Shown here one piece after another: positions 27,605-35,953 of a DNA stretch of 64,000 nucleotides. The notes under the pieces were generated by a model that was not told the origin of the DNA, made no database searches, and was given only the letters and a program-made list of their open reading frames with translations. The DNA comes from Cylindrospermum sp. NIES-4074 (GTDB taxonomy: Bacteria; Cyanobacteriota; Cyanobacteriia; Cyanobacteriales; Nostocaceae), in contig AP018269.1 in the NCBI GenBank assembly GCA_003994795.1, positions 5,917,687 through 5,981,686 on the forward strand. The letters run 5' to 3'. A program made the position numbers and the translations under genes. How positions within the stretch are numbered: position 1 is the first letter of the stretch; each line of letters starts with the position of its first letter.

Positions 27605-27626
27605 AATTACTCTTTTTAAGAATAGA

Positions 27627-27995
27627 TTAGTTGTAAGGATATCTTTTCGATTGCTCTGAGAATTCTATATGGAACTTATATATGTCTTTTTTATCAATTG
27701 GTGAGGGATCTGTATTTGCTATCTTTCTAACAAAAATTTCTCCATTATATTCGCTGGGTTGTTCTCCACGTATAATTTTCATGACAACAAAATCTTTATC
27801 ATGGTATTTTGAAAAAAATACATTGCGCTGGATAAGTCTTGTTGTTTCTTCATCTATTGGTTCTTTATCTAATGTCTGTTGAAGTTTTTGCTGATAGGCA
27901 TCAATATCTTTATGGTACTTCTCAGTTTCACTTCCAATTCCAGTAATGTAGAAACTTTGTACAGGTACGCCGTTAATACTGAGATTATTTTGCAC
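27627..27995 (-). CDS. Hypothetical protein
   Basis: A 122-aa protein, GTG start with AAAGGAA about a dozen bases upstream. It contains a helical mid-region (EKYHKDIDAYQQKLQQTLDKE) and a charged C-terminus. The gene lies 31 bp downstream of the broken HicB-like gene and 22 bp upstream of 27200-27604. No family recognised. Confidence 0.5.
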   Translation of the reverse strand: MQNNLSINGVPVQSFYITGIGSETEKYHKDIDAYQQKLQQTLDKEPIDEETTRLIQRNVFFSKYHDKDFVVMKIIRGEQPSEYNGEIFVRKIANTDPSPIDKKDIYKFHIEFSEQSKRYPYN

Positions 27996-28012
27996 AACAG
28001 ATAGTTCCTTTG

Positions 28013-28258
28013 CATCTCATTATCTTCCAGTTTATCAGCCAAAACACGCAAAGCCAAAGCTTAAACCCTAGCCACAGCTTCTTGTCTTCTGTTTCCATAA
28101 GCCAACACACCGGGAAAATCAATCACCTCAGCAATAAAACGTCCATCCTCTTCTTGTTCAATCTCTATCGTTAACTGTATAACCTGTAAAGGTATTGTTA
28201 TAAAAGCGCCGTCAGCATAAAACGAATTATTATGACTTCCATCGACTCCAACAAACAT
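28013..28258 (-). pseudogene. HicB-like antitoxin broken by a nonsense codon
   Basis: The first 65 codons encode a HicB-type domain (LTIEIEQEEDGRFIAEVIDF, PGVLAYGNRRQEAVARV). A TAA at 28061-28063 then interrupts the frame, after which the same frame continues as ALALRVLADKLEDNEM. In intact relatives I recall, a Gln or Lys joins these parts (V-Q-ALALRVLADKLE), so one C-to-T change in CAA would explain the stop. The 5' end overlaps the start of bciB by 27 bp. No hicA partner follows. Confidence 0.6.
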
Positions 28259-29431
28259 AAAAAAGCCAAAGCCTTAAAACCCACAAGCCGTCGTCCAGCC
28301 AAAGAACTCTGTAGTGAGTGCGGACTGTGCGATACATATTATATCCACTATGTCAAGGAAGCCTGCGCTTTTATCAATCAGCAAATAGGCGAACTAGAAA
28401 CCCAAACCCACACCCGCCCCCGCAACCTCGAAGATGAAAACGAAGTATATTTTGGTGTTCATCAAGACATGATGGCGGCGCGGAAACAGGAACCAATCGA
28501 AGGCGCACAATGGACGGGTATCGTTAGCAGCATCGCTATTGAAATGCTCAATCGCGGTTTGGTTGAAGGTGTTGTCTGTGTACAAAACACCAAAGAAGAC
28601 CGCTTTCAACCCATGCCAGTTATCGCCCGTACCCCCGAAGAAATACTAGCAGCGCGAGTCAATAAACCTACGCTTTCCCCCAACCTTTCTGTATTGGAAC
28701 AAATAGAAAAATCGGGAATGAAGCGGTTATTAGTAATTGGTGTAGGTTGCCAAATCCAAGCATTACGCGCCGTTGAAAAACAACTGGGTTTAGAAAAACT
28801 GTATGTCTTAGGTACACCATGCGTCGATAACGTTACCCGCGCCGGACTGCAAAAATTCTTAGAAACCACCAGCCGATCGCCTGATACAGTGGTGAGTTAT
28901 GAGTTCATGCAAGACTTTCGGGTGCATTTCAAGCACGAAGACGGTTCAACGGAAACAGTACCCTTCTTTGGCTTAAAAACCAACCAACTCAAAGACGTTT
29001 TCGCCCCCTCCTGCATGAGTTGCTTCGATTATGTCAACTCCCTAGCAGATTTAGTCGTCGGTTACATGGGCGCACCCTTCCGCTGGCAATGGATTGTAGT
29101 CAGAAATGATACAGGCAAAGAAATGCTGGATTTGGTGCAAGACCAACTAGACACCCAGCCAGTAATGTCCCAAGGCAACCGCAAAGAAGCTGTACAACAA
29201 AGTATTCCTGCTTATGATAAAGGTGTTACTTTGCCGATGTGGGCAGCAAAACTCATGGGTGTGGTGATTGAGAGAATTGGCCCTAAAGGTTTAGAATATG
29301 CACGGTTTTCTATAGATTCCCACTTCACACGGAATTATTTGTATGTGAAGCGGAATCATCCAGAAAAGTTGGAAGCGCACGTTCCGGAGTTTGCGAAGCG
29401 GATCGTTGGGCAGTATAAATTACCGGAATAG
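28232..29431 (+). CDS. bciB: 3,8-divinyl chlorophyllide 8-vinyl reductase, F420-hydrogenase-beta type
   Basis: BciB reduces the 8-vinyl group of divinyl chlorophyllide with reduced ferredoxin in chlorophyll synthesis (the slr1923-type enzyme). The 399-aa protein has a cysteine-rich N-terminus (ELCSECGLCDTYY) for Fe-S clusters, a coenzyme-F420-hydrogenase/dehydrogenase beta domain (GMKRLLVIGVGCQIQALRAV, LGTPCVDNVTRAGLQ) and the later cysteine motif FAPSCMSCFDYVNSLADL. It is complete and not obviously in an operon; its first codons overlap the broken HicB-like gene on the other strand. Confidence 0.9.
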   Translation: MTSIDSNKHKKAKALKPTSRRPAKELCSECGLCDTYYIHYVKEACAFINQQIGELETQTHTRPRNLEDENEVYFGVHQDMMAARKQEPIEGAQWTGIVSSIAIEMLNRGLVEGVVCVQNTKEDRFQPMPVIARTPEEILAARVNKPTLSPNLSVLEQIEKSGMKRLLVIGVGCQIQALRAVEKQLGLEKLYVLGTPCVDNVTRAGLQKFLETTSRSPDTVVSYEFMQDFRVHFKHEDGSTETVPFFGLKTNQLKDVFAPSCMSCFDYVNSLADLVVGYMGAPFRWQWIVVRNDTGKEMLDLVQDQLDTQPVMSQGNRKEAVQQSIPAYDKGVTLPMWAAKLMGVVIERIGPKGLEYARFSIDSHFTRNYLYVKRNHPEKLEAHVPEFAKRIVGQYKLPE

Positions 29432-29438
29432 AGTCTCA

Positions 29439-29512
29439 CGCAGAGGAGGACACTTGCGTGGGCGGGTTTCCCGACTTGAGCAAAGTGTCCGTCGCGCAGA
29501 GGCGCAGAGAGT
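29439..29512. repeat. Dispersed GC-rich repeat between bciB and GxxExxY
   Basis: CACGCAGAGGAGGACACTTG, then GCGTGGGCGGGTTTCCCGAC and CGCAGAGGCGCAGAGAG. The middle block matches 25919-25945 inside the relE-WD40 fusion. It lies exactly between two convergent genes. Confidence 0.7.
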
Positions 29513-29514
29513 TT

Positions 29515-29889
29515 TTAGAGGTTGTTGACTACTCGTGTAATACCTTCTTTGATTAGTTGGACGTTGAAGTTGATAAGTAATCCAAGTTTCTTATCAGCAA
29601 GGCAGAGGTAGGTTAATAGCTGTTTTTTGTGTACTGGATGAACGGCTTCCACTGATTTGAGTTCGACAATTACCTTATCTTCGACAATCAAATCAGCACG
29701 AAAGCCTTCTTCCAAAATTACACCTTCATACATTATCGGAAACATTACCTGTCTTCTAACCTGTAACTTTCGCTTACGTAACTCAAAATCCATAACCGTC
29801 TCATAAACTGATTCCAGCAAACCAGGCCCCAAAGTAGTGTGAATCTTGTAAGCAACATCCACAATTACACCCGAAATCTCATTCTCAAT
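29515..29889 (-). CDS. GxxExxY protein
   Basis: A 124-aa protein of the GxxExxY family (GLLESVYE at about residues 23-30), with a PD-(D/E)XK-like core: FRADLIVEDKVIVELKSVE and a helix with HKKQLLTYLCLADKKLGLLINF. These are frequent in cyanobacterial and Bacteroides genomes; the molecular role is unknown, nuclease descent is inferred. The ATG at 29889 was chosen; upstream codons to 30006 come from repeat sequence. Confidence 0.85.
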   Translation of the reverse strand: MENEISGVIVDVAYKIHTTLGPGLLESVYETVMDFELRKRKLQVRRQVMFPIMYEGVILEEGFRADLIVEDKVIVELKSVEAVHPVHKKQLLTYLCLADKKLGLLINFNVQLIKEGITRVVNNL

Positions 29890-29930
29890 CATTCTCTCTC
29901 CGCGCCTTTGCGCCTCTGCGTGATATATTC

Positions 29931-31160
29931 TTAAGCCTTCCCCACCGCCTCCATCGCTGCCTGAAGTGCGATCGCCACATGAGTCCAATGAGTCCCCCCC
30001 TGGCAATACACCACATAAGGCTCCCGCAAAGGCCCATCTGCTGATAATTCCAACGTACTACCCTCAATAAACGTCCCCCCAGCCATCACTACTTGGCTCT
30101 CGTACCCCGGCATTTCATCGGGTACAGGGTCGAGATAGGAACCTATGGGTGAATGCTGTTGTATGGCTTTACAGAAGGCAATCAGCTTTTGTGCAGAACC
30201 CAATTTAATCGCTTGAATCACATCCCCACGCGGCGCAAGGGGTGCGGGATTGACTGGATAACCGAGTTGATCAAATACATACCCAGTCAGATAAGTTCCT
30301 TTCATCGCTTCCCCCACCATCTGCGGTGCGAGAAATAAGCCTTGGAACAGCAGGCGATTTTGGTCAAAGGTAGCACCACCAGCACTGCCAATACCAGGTG
30401 CAGTCAAGCGACAAGCGGCGGCTTCTACTAAGTCAGCACGACCTGCAACGTAACCGCCAGCACTGACAATGGTACCACCAGGATTTTTAATCAATGACCC
30501 CGCCATTAAATCAGCGCCGACAGATGTCGGTTCCTGGGTTTCAATAAATTCGCCGTAGCAATTATCAACAAAACAAACGGTGTTGGGGTTTTGCTGTTTG
30601 ACTAAATGGACGATTTTTTCAATATCGGCAATTGATAAGCTAGGACGCCACGAATAGCCACAAGAACGTTGAATTAAAACTAGACGAGTGTTGTCAGCAA
30701 TACTGTTGCTTAATGTCTGCCAATCTATTGTTCCTTCAGGGGTTAGCTCCAATTGGCGGTAATTTATGCCAAACTCAATTAAGGAGCCTTGTCCTTTACC
30801 CCGTAAACCAATCACTTCTTCGAGCGTATCGTAGGGAGAACCTGCCACTGCTAGCATTTCATCTCCAGGACGGAGTACACCAAATAAAGCACAGGCGATC
30901 GCATGAGTTCCTGAAACAAATTGCACTCGCACCGCCGCAGCCTCGGCACCCATGATTTCGGCAAAGACTTTATCTAAGGTTTCTCGTCCTAAATCATCGT
31001 GACCATAACCGCTGACACCAGCAAAATGGTGAGCGCCTACATGGTGATGACGAAAAGCATCAAGCGATCGTTTAAGATTATGCTTGACCTGAGCGTCAAT
31101 TCCAGAAAAAATTTCTAATAGTGCCTGTTCTGCTTGCCGCAGCTGCTCTAAGCTGTTCAT
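29931..31160 (-). CDS. Methionine gamma-lyase / aluminium-resistance family PLP enzyme
   Basis: A 409-aa fold-type I PLP enzyme of the Met_gamma_lyase-like (YnbB) family, earlier tied to aluminium resistance. Visible motifs: FSGIDAQVKHNLKRSLDAFRHH near the N-terminus, FVSGTHAIACALFGVLRPGDEMLAVAGSPYDTL, CFVDNCYGEF and the lysine region GSLIKNPGGTIVSAGGYV (PLP Lys around 228). The ATG at 31160 is preferred to one five codons upstream. The substrate is not established for cyanobacterial members. It is divergent from desC with 87 bp between. Confidence 0.85.
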   Translation of the reverse strand: MNSLEQLRQAEQALLEIFSGIDAQVKHNLKRSLDAFRHHHVGAHHFAGVSGYGHDDLGRETLDKVFAEIMGAEAAAVRVQFVSGTHAIACALFGVLRPGDEMLAVAGSPYDTLEEVIGLRGKGQGSLIEFGINYRQLELTPEGTIDWQTLSNSIADNTRLVLIQRSCGYSWRPSLSIADIEKIVHLVKQQNPNTVCFVDNCYGEFIETQEPTSVGADLMAGSLIKNPGGTIVSAGGYVAGRADLVEAAACRLTAPGIGSAGGATFDQNRLLFQGLFLAPQMVGEAMKGTYLTGYVFDQLGYPVNPAPLAPRGDVIQAIKLGSAQKLIAFCKAIQQHSPIGSYLDPVPDEMPGYESQVVMAGGTFIEGSTLELSADGPLREPYVVYCQGGTHWTHVAIALQAAMEAVGKA

Positions 31161-31247
31161 TGGTTCCTCTTTCACAAAAAAATATAAAAATATGCGGATT
31201 TTCGTATCGCGCAGACTAGGCCGAACAATTCCAATTCAGGTTACTGC

Positions 31248-32066
31248 ATGACAATTGCTACCTCAACTAAACCTCAAATTAACTGGGTTAACACCCTATT
31301 TTTCGCGGCGCTGCACATCGGAGCTTTGTTCGCTCTTATTCCTAGTAACTTTAGCTGGAACGCAGTTGGTGTAGCTTTATTGCTTTACTGGGTGACAGGC
31401 GGTTTAGGGATTACTCTAGGATTTCACCGCCTTGTTACCCACCGCAGTTTTCAAACGCCCAAGTGGCTAGAGTATATCCTGGTTTTTTGCGGAACGCTTG
31501 CTTGTCAAGGCGGGCCAATCGAGTGGGTGGGTACACATCGCATTCATCATATACATTCAGATACTGAACCCGACCCTCATGATTCCAATAAAGGCTTCTG
31601 GTGGAGCCATATGGGCTGGCTGATTTATCACTCTCCCTCTCACGCTGACGTTCCTCGTTTTACCAAAGATATTGCGGAAGACCCAGTTTATCAGTTTTTA
31701 CAAAAATATTTCATTTTGATCCAAGTTGCTCTGGGCATAGGGTTAATGCTGCTAGGTGGCTGGTCTTTCGTTGTTTGGGGCGTTTTTGCTCGCATTGTCT
31801 GGGTTTATCACTGCACTTGGTTGGTGAACAGCGCTACTCATAAATTTGGCTATCAAAGTTATGATTCCAAAGATAGATCAACCAACTGCTGGTGGGTAGC
31901 CGTACTAGTTTTCGGCGAAGGCTGGCACAATAACCACCACGCATTTCAATACTCAGCTCGTCACGGGCTGGAATGGTGGGAAATAGATTTAACTTGGATG
32001 ACAATTCAATTGCTGCAAGTACTTGGTCTGGCTACAAATGTCAAGCTGGCAGATAGAAAGCAGTAA
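31248..32066 (+). CDS. desC: Acyl-lipid delta-9 fatty acid desaturase
   Basis: DesC introduces the first double bond at delta-9 of membrane acyl lipids using ferredoxin. The 272-aa protein has four hydrophobic segments and the three histidine boxes HRLVTH, HRIHH and HNNHH. First gene of the desC-desA-desB cluster, which is the known arrangement in Nostoc. A long hairpin follows the stop. Confidence 0.95.
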   Translation: MTIATSTKPQINWVNTLFFAALHIGALFALIPSNFSWNAVGVALLLYWVTGGLGITLGFHRLVTHRSFQTPKWLEYILVFCGTLACQGGPIEWVGTHRIHHIHSDTEPDPHDSNKGFWWSHMGWLIYHSPSHADVPRFTKDIAEDPVYQFLQKYFILIQVALGIGLMLLGGWSFVVWGVFARIVWVYHCTWLVNSATHKFGYQSYDSKDRSTNCWWVAVLVFGEGWHNNHHAFQYSARHGLEWWEIDLTWMTIQLLQVLGLATNVKLADRKQ

Positions 32067-32087
32067 TTCCAGAATCAATATTCATCT

Positions 32088-32138
32088 AATCAATAGTCAT
32101 ATAGTCAAGCAATTATTGACTATGGACTATTGATTTTT
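32088..32138 (+). terminator. Hairpin between desC and desA
   Basis: AATCAATAGTCATATAGTCAA (32088-32108) pairs with TTGACTAT-GGACTATTGATT (32115-32134) and is followed by TTTT. This can end desC transcription, so desC and desA are probably separate transcription units. Confidence 0.6.
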
Positions 32139-32328
32139 GAGTATTGATTAATCTTCTCAAGTAATTAATTATCTAAGTGCCAATTCCCAAATATTTTACA
32201 AAAGAAATTTGAATGTGTACTGTGGTAGCTTAGATTGCTATAATCCGAAACATTAATGTTACAAAACTTTGCGGCAAGTCACTTTTCTGAGTGACTTGGT
32301 GGTGTATTTTGTTGTATTTCAGGTATTC

Positions 32329-33405
32329 ATGACTACATCAACAATTAACAGCGAAAAACATGGTAGAGAACCGTCAAATCGCGTCTCTACAGACCTGGGT
32401 AATTCCGACCTGAAGCTCAAAGATATAATCAAATCTTTGCCAAAGGAATGCTTCCAAAAAGATCGTCGTAAGGCTTGGACAAGAGCGATACTTAGTGTCT
32501 TGATGGTTGCCTTAGGTTACGCCATTTTAACCATCACACCTTGGTTCCTATTGCCCCTAGCTTGGGTTTTTACAGGCACTGCTTTAACCGGTTTTTTTGT
32601 AATTGGTCATGATTGTGGTCATCGTTCATTTGCCAACCGTCGTTGGGTAAATGATTTGGTGGGGCATTTATACATGATGCCTTTGATTTACCCCTTTCAC
32701 AGCTGGCGCATCAAACACAATTATCACCATGCTCATACCAACAAAATGGATGAGGATAATGCTTGGCATCCCATTAGACCAGAAGCCTTTGAAAGTTGGA
32801 GTAAAGGCCGGCAGTTTGTGTTTGAAAGGTTCATGAGTTACCGCCTCTGGTGGGTAGGTTCCATTGGACATTGGGCAATTGTGCATTTTGATTGGCGGAA
32901 ATTCAAGACACAAGAACAATCAAGTGTCAAGCTTTCTGTCGCTGTGGTTGCGTTGTTTGCAGCAGTTGTTTTCCCAACTCTCATTGCTACAACAGGTATC
33001 TGGGGATTTATCAAATTTTGGTTAATGCCCTGGTTGGTTTACCATTTCTGGATGAGTACTTTTACAATCGTTCACCACACAGCTGCGGATGTTCCTTTTA
33101 CAGTCGCTAGCAAGTGGAATGAAGCTATAGCCCAGCTATCTGGTACAATTCATTGCGATTACCCCCGTTGGGTGGAAATCCTTTGCCACGATATCAATGT
33201 CCACGTCCCCCATCACATTTCTACTGCGATTCCTTCGTATAATCTGCGGATGGCTTACAGCAGTATCAAAGAAAATTGGGGAGATTATCTGCATGATGAA
33301 TGTCAGTTTAATTGGCCTTTAATGAAGCAAATTACTGACGAGTGTCAATTGTATACAACTGATGTTGGCTATCAGACTTTTAAGGAATATTACACACAGC
33401 GATAA
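32329..33405 (+). CDS. desA: Acyl-lipid delta-12 fatty acid desaturase
   Basis: DesA adds the delta-12 double bond (oleate to linoleate) in membrane lipids. The 358-aa protein starts at the ATG at 32329; earlier in-frame codons to 32269 do not look coding. Three histidine boxes: HDCGH, HNYHHAH and HVPHH. Expression of the desA/desB genes in cyanobacteria is raised by cold. It is separated from desC by a hairpin. Confidence 0.95.
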   Translation: MTTSTINSEKHGREPSNRVSTDLGNSDLKLKDIIKSLPKECFQKDRRKAWTRAILSVLMVALGYAILTITPWFLLPLAWVFTGTALTGFFVIGHDCGHRSFANRRWVNDLVGHLYMMPLIYPFHSWRIKHNYHHAHTNKMDEDNAWHPIRPEAFESWSKGRQFVFERFMSYRLWWVGSIGHWAIVHFDWRKFKTQEQSSVKLSVAVVALFAAVVFPTLIATTGIWGFIKFWLMPWLVYHFWMSTFTIVHHTAADVPFTVASKWNEAIAQLSGTIHCDYPRWVEILCHDINVHVPHHISTAIPSYNLRMAYSSIKENWGDYLHDECQFNWPLMKQITDECQLYTTDVGYQTFKEYYTQR

Positions 33406-33536
33406 ATAGCTCCGCCAATATCTTCATTCTGCTAGTTAGATAAATTCTGGCAATTTTCTGTGGGAGAATTGCCTGTTTCCACCTGAGTGCTGGTTGGTAG
33501 ATTTTCAGAAATCACTAAAGCTGTACATTCTTCCAG

Positions 33537-34667
33537 GTGAGATTACCTTGCTTCAAACAACATCCGATTTATATCCAAGAACAGAACCAAGTGCCATTAA
33601 ATACAATCAACTTCGACCAGATCCAAAGCTCTGAATCATCTGAGGCTACAACCAAATTACCCTTTACCCTCCAGGATTTAAAAGCTGCAATACCCGCTGA
33701 ATGTTTTCAGCCCAATGTGACAAAATCACTGTATTATTTTTTTCGTGATGTCTTGATTGTTGGTCTACTTTATGCAGTCGCTAACTACCTGGATTCTTGG
33801 TATTTCTGGCCAGTTTTTTGGTTAATGCAAGGAACAATGTTTTGGGCTTTGTTTGTGGTTGGACATGACTGCGGACACCAGTCTTTTTCTAAGCATAAAT
33901 GGCTCAATGATTTGATTGGGCATCTTACCCACACACCGATTCTCGTTCCTTATCATGGGTGGCGTATTAGCCACAGAACACACCACAAGAATACTGGCAA
34001 CATCGATAATGATGAAAGCTGGTATCCTGTATCGGAATCTCAATATAATGAGATGCCATTTTTCCTCAAGATGGCTCGATTTTATGGGGTTTTATTTCTG
34101 TATCCGGTGTATTTGTTTAAGCGTTCTCCCAATAAGGAAGGCTCCCACTTTTTACCGAGCAGTTCGCTTTTTAAACCCTCAGAAAAATGGGATGTCATCA
34201 CCAGCACAACACTTTGGATTTGCATGGTATGTTTGTTGGGTTTTCTCACCTATCAATGGGGTTGGATGTGGTTGCTGAAAAACTACGCTGTTCCATATCT
34301 TGTGTTTGTAATGTGGCTAGATTTGGTGACATTTTTACATCACACTGAGCCGGAACTTCCTTGGTATCGTGGTGAAGATTGGACTTTTCTCAAAGGTGCT
34401 ATTTCTAGCATTGACAGAGACTATGGTTTTGTCAATCATATCCATCACGATATTGGCACTCATGTTGCTCACCATATCTTTTTAAATATCCCTCACTACA
34501 ATTTGCTAAAAGCAACTGAGGCTATTAAACCGGTGATGGGTGAGTATTTCCGTAAATCTGATGAACCGATTTGGAAGGCTTTATGGCGTTCTTGCATCGG
34601 TTGTCATTTTGTACCGGATACTGGTGGACAGGTTTATTACACTTCTAATAATCAGAATGTGAAGTAA
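33537..34667 (+). CDS. desB: Acyl-lipid omega-3 (delta-15) fatty acid desaturase
   Basis: DesB converts linoleate to alpha-linolenate in membrane lipids. The frame gives 376 aa from GTG 33537; a GTG at 33591 (358 aa) is an equally good start since the first 18 residues (LPCFKQHPIYIQEQ) are not obviously conserved. The histidine boxes HDCGH, HRTHH and HVAHH are complete. A Rho-independent terminator follows. Confidence 0.95.
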   Translation: MRLPCFKQHPIYIQEQNQVPLNTINFDQIQSSESSEATTKLPFTLQDLKAAIPAECFQPNVTKSLYYFFRDVLIVGLLYAVANYLDSWYFWPVFWLMQGTMFWALFVVGHDCGHQSFSKHKWLNDLIGHLTHTPILVPYHGWRISHRTHHKNTGNIDNDESWYPVSESQYNEMPFFLKMARFYGVLFLYPVYLFKRSPNKEGSHFLPSSSLFKPSEKWDVITSTTLWICMVCLLGFLTYQWGWMWLLKNYAVPYLVFVMWLDLVTFLHHTEPELPWYRGEDWTFLKGAISSIDRDYGFVNHIHHDIGTHVAHHIFLNIPHYNLLKATEAIKPVMGEYFRKSDEPIWKALWRSCIGCHFVPDTGGQVYYTSNNQNVK

Positions 34668-34690
34668 GTGGAAGATTATTGAGATAAAGG

Positions 34691-34716
34691 AAGTCCGCAA
34701 GCGCGGGCTTTTTTTC
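34691..34716 (+). terminator. Rho-independent terminator after desB
   Basis: AAGTCCGC pairs with GCGGGCTT (one G-T pair) and runs directly into TTTTTTTC, 23 bp after the desB stop. Confidence 0.75.
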
Positions 34717-34752
34717 TTTCAGATTGTTTATATTACAAAATAGGTGATTCCG

Positions 34753-35007
34753 ATGGAAAATAAACAAATGCCAGAAATAGAAGATTTAGAAGTTACTGTA
34801 GAGGAATATTTAGAGGGAATGGCAGCAGGTATAGATGTTTTAGAGTTAGAAAGACTGAAAAGACGGGGTATTCCTGAAAACTTAGCCTTGGAGGTAATGG
34901 AAATTGCCCCTCGCGTAATTAATGGCACAGCAACTCCTGAAGAAATCGTCAGAGGAATTATGATTTTAACCCCTTCGCTTAGAGAACAACTCACTGATGC
35001 AACTTGA
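34753..35007 (+). CDS. Hypothetical protein
   Basis: An 84-aa acidic, helical protein (VEEYLEGMAAGIDVLELERLKRRGIPENLALEVM). The ATG at 34753 is chosen over the GTG at 34744. No family recognised. The ORF on the other strand over the same region is a shadow. It lies between the desB terminator and the repeat region. Confidence 0.5.
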   Translation: MENKQMPEIEDLEVTVEEYLEGMAAGIDVLELERLKRRGIPENLALEVMEIAPRVINGTATPEEIVRGIMILTPSLREQLTDAT

Positions 35008-35082
35008 GTCAAAGTCTTCGGTGGGGAATGCGGGTTAGAAACAAGGTTAAGATGACTGTATCGTGAACTATATCTGAAAAGG

Positions 35083-35401
35083 CGTCAGAATCAGGATTTT
35101 TAGGATTTAAGGATGTACAGGATGAAAGAATAATTGAATTTAAATATTATTTCCCACTAATTTATTATCTTGGTGTGTTGGTTTTTCCTGCGTCAAAACA
35201 GCATTACTAATTTACTATTTTCTCGACTACATAATCAAAACGTCAGAATCAGGATTTTTAGGATTTAAGGATTAACAGGATTATCTCGTTTATCTCGTTC
35301 CCAGTCTCCAGACTGGGAATGCAGTATTGGAGGTTCTACCTCCTGTATTATAGAGGCAGAGCCTCTAGATATGCATTCCCACGCAGAGCATGGGAACGAG
35401 G
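35083..35401. repeat. Repeat block A (partial plus full copy)
   Basis: A partial copy at 35083-35128 (CGTCAGAATCAGGATTTTTA then GGATTTAAGGATGTACAGG) is followed by a full 168-bp copy at 35233-35401. The full copy holds the hairpin CCCAGTCTCCAGACTGGG and the inverted pair AGAGGCAGAGCCTCT with flanking CTCGTTCCC...GGGAACGAG. It matches block B (35783-35942) over nearly its entire length. 35129-35232 shows nothing else. Confidence 0.85.
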
Positions 35402-35423
35402 GAATGGCGTCAAAAAAGCATTA

Positions 35424-35762
35424 CTAGCTGACAGCAAAGTTTGTATATGGTCGGATTTTAGGATGACGAAAACCAAGTACAATATCCTGTGTATGAACAC
35501 CTGCTGTAATTAAATCATTTGCAATACCTTCCTCTGTATCATCATATTGAATCCAAATCTTGTTATCAATTAAGTCTATATGAATAGGTGTTGTGTGTAG
35601 ATATTTATCATTACTCCAACCAATATCTAAAACTAAATAATGTCCTCTCTCGTCATCAAATAAAACTTGCGAATCATAACCATCCGGTATAGAAGCGCGA
35701 TATTCTGCTGTTTCTGTTAATATTCTTTTGATAATTTCTTGATATTTTAATTTGGTATCCAT
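35424..35762 (-). CDS. xisI: XisI-family protein (fdxN element excision controlling factor)
   Basis: A 112-aa XisI homologue: DTKLKYQEIIKRILTETAEY at the N-terminus, DERGHYLVLDIGW, and the C-terminal DLITAGVHTQDIVLGFRHP. XisI was defined as a factor needed with XisH and the recombinase XisF for excision of the Anabaena fdxN element; most homologues now stand outside that element with no known role. No xisH lies next to it. The gene is enclosed by the direct repeats at 35233-35401 and 35783-35942. Confidence 0.88.
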   Translation of the reverse strand: MDTKLKYQEIIKRILTETAEYRASIPDGYDSQVLFDDERGHYLVLDIGWSNDKYLHTTPIHIDLIDNKIWIQYDDTEEGIANDLITAGVHTQDIVLGFRHPKIRPYTNFAVS

Positions 35763-35782
35763 TGTACTATCTCATCAAATAC

Positions 35783-35942
35783 AATCAAAACGTCAGAATC
35801 AGGATTTTTAGGATTTAAGGATTAACAGGATTATCTCGTTCCCAGTCTCCAGACTGGGAATGCAGTATTGGAGGTTCTACCTCCTGTATTATAGAGGCAG
35901 AGCCTCTAGATATGCGTTCCCACGCAGAGTATGGGAACGAGG
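35783..35942. repeat. Repeat block B, upstream of the KAP NTPase
   Basis: A 160-bp near-identical copy of block A, in direct orientation; a TATCTCGTT duplication in block A and two or three base changes separate them. It ends 12 bp before the ATG of the KAP NTPase, so it forms that gene's upstream region. Confidence 0.88.
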
Positions 35943-35953
35943 AAAAGGAAAAT

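Noticed and set aside
35319-35513. 64-aa plus ORF
   Set aside because: Built from repeat block A and antisense xisI.
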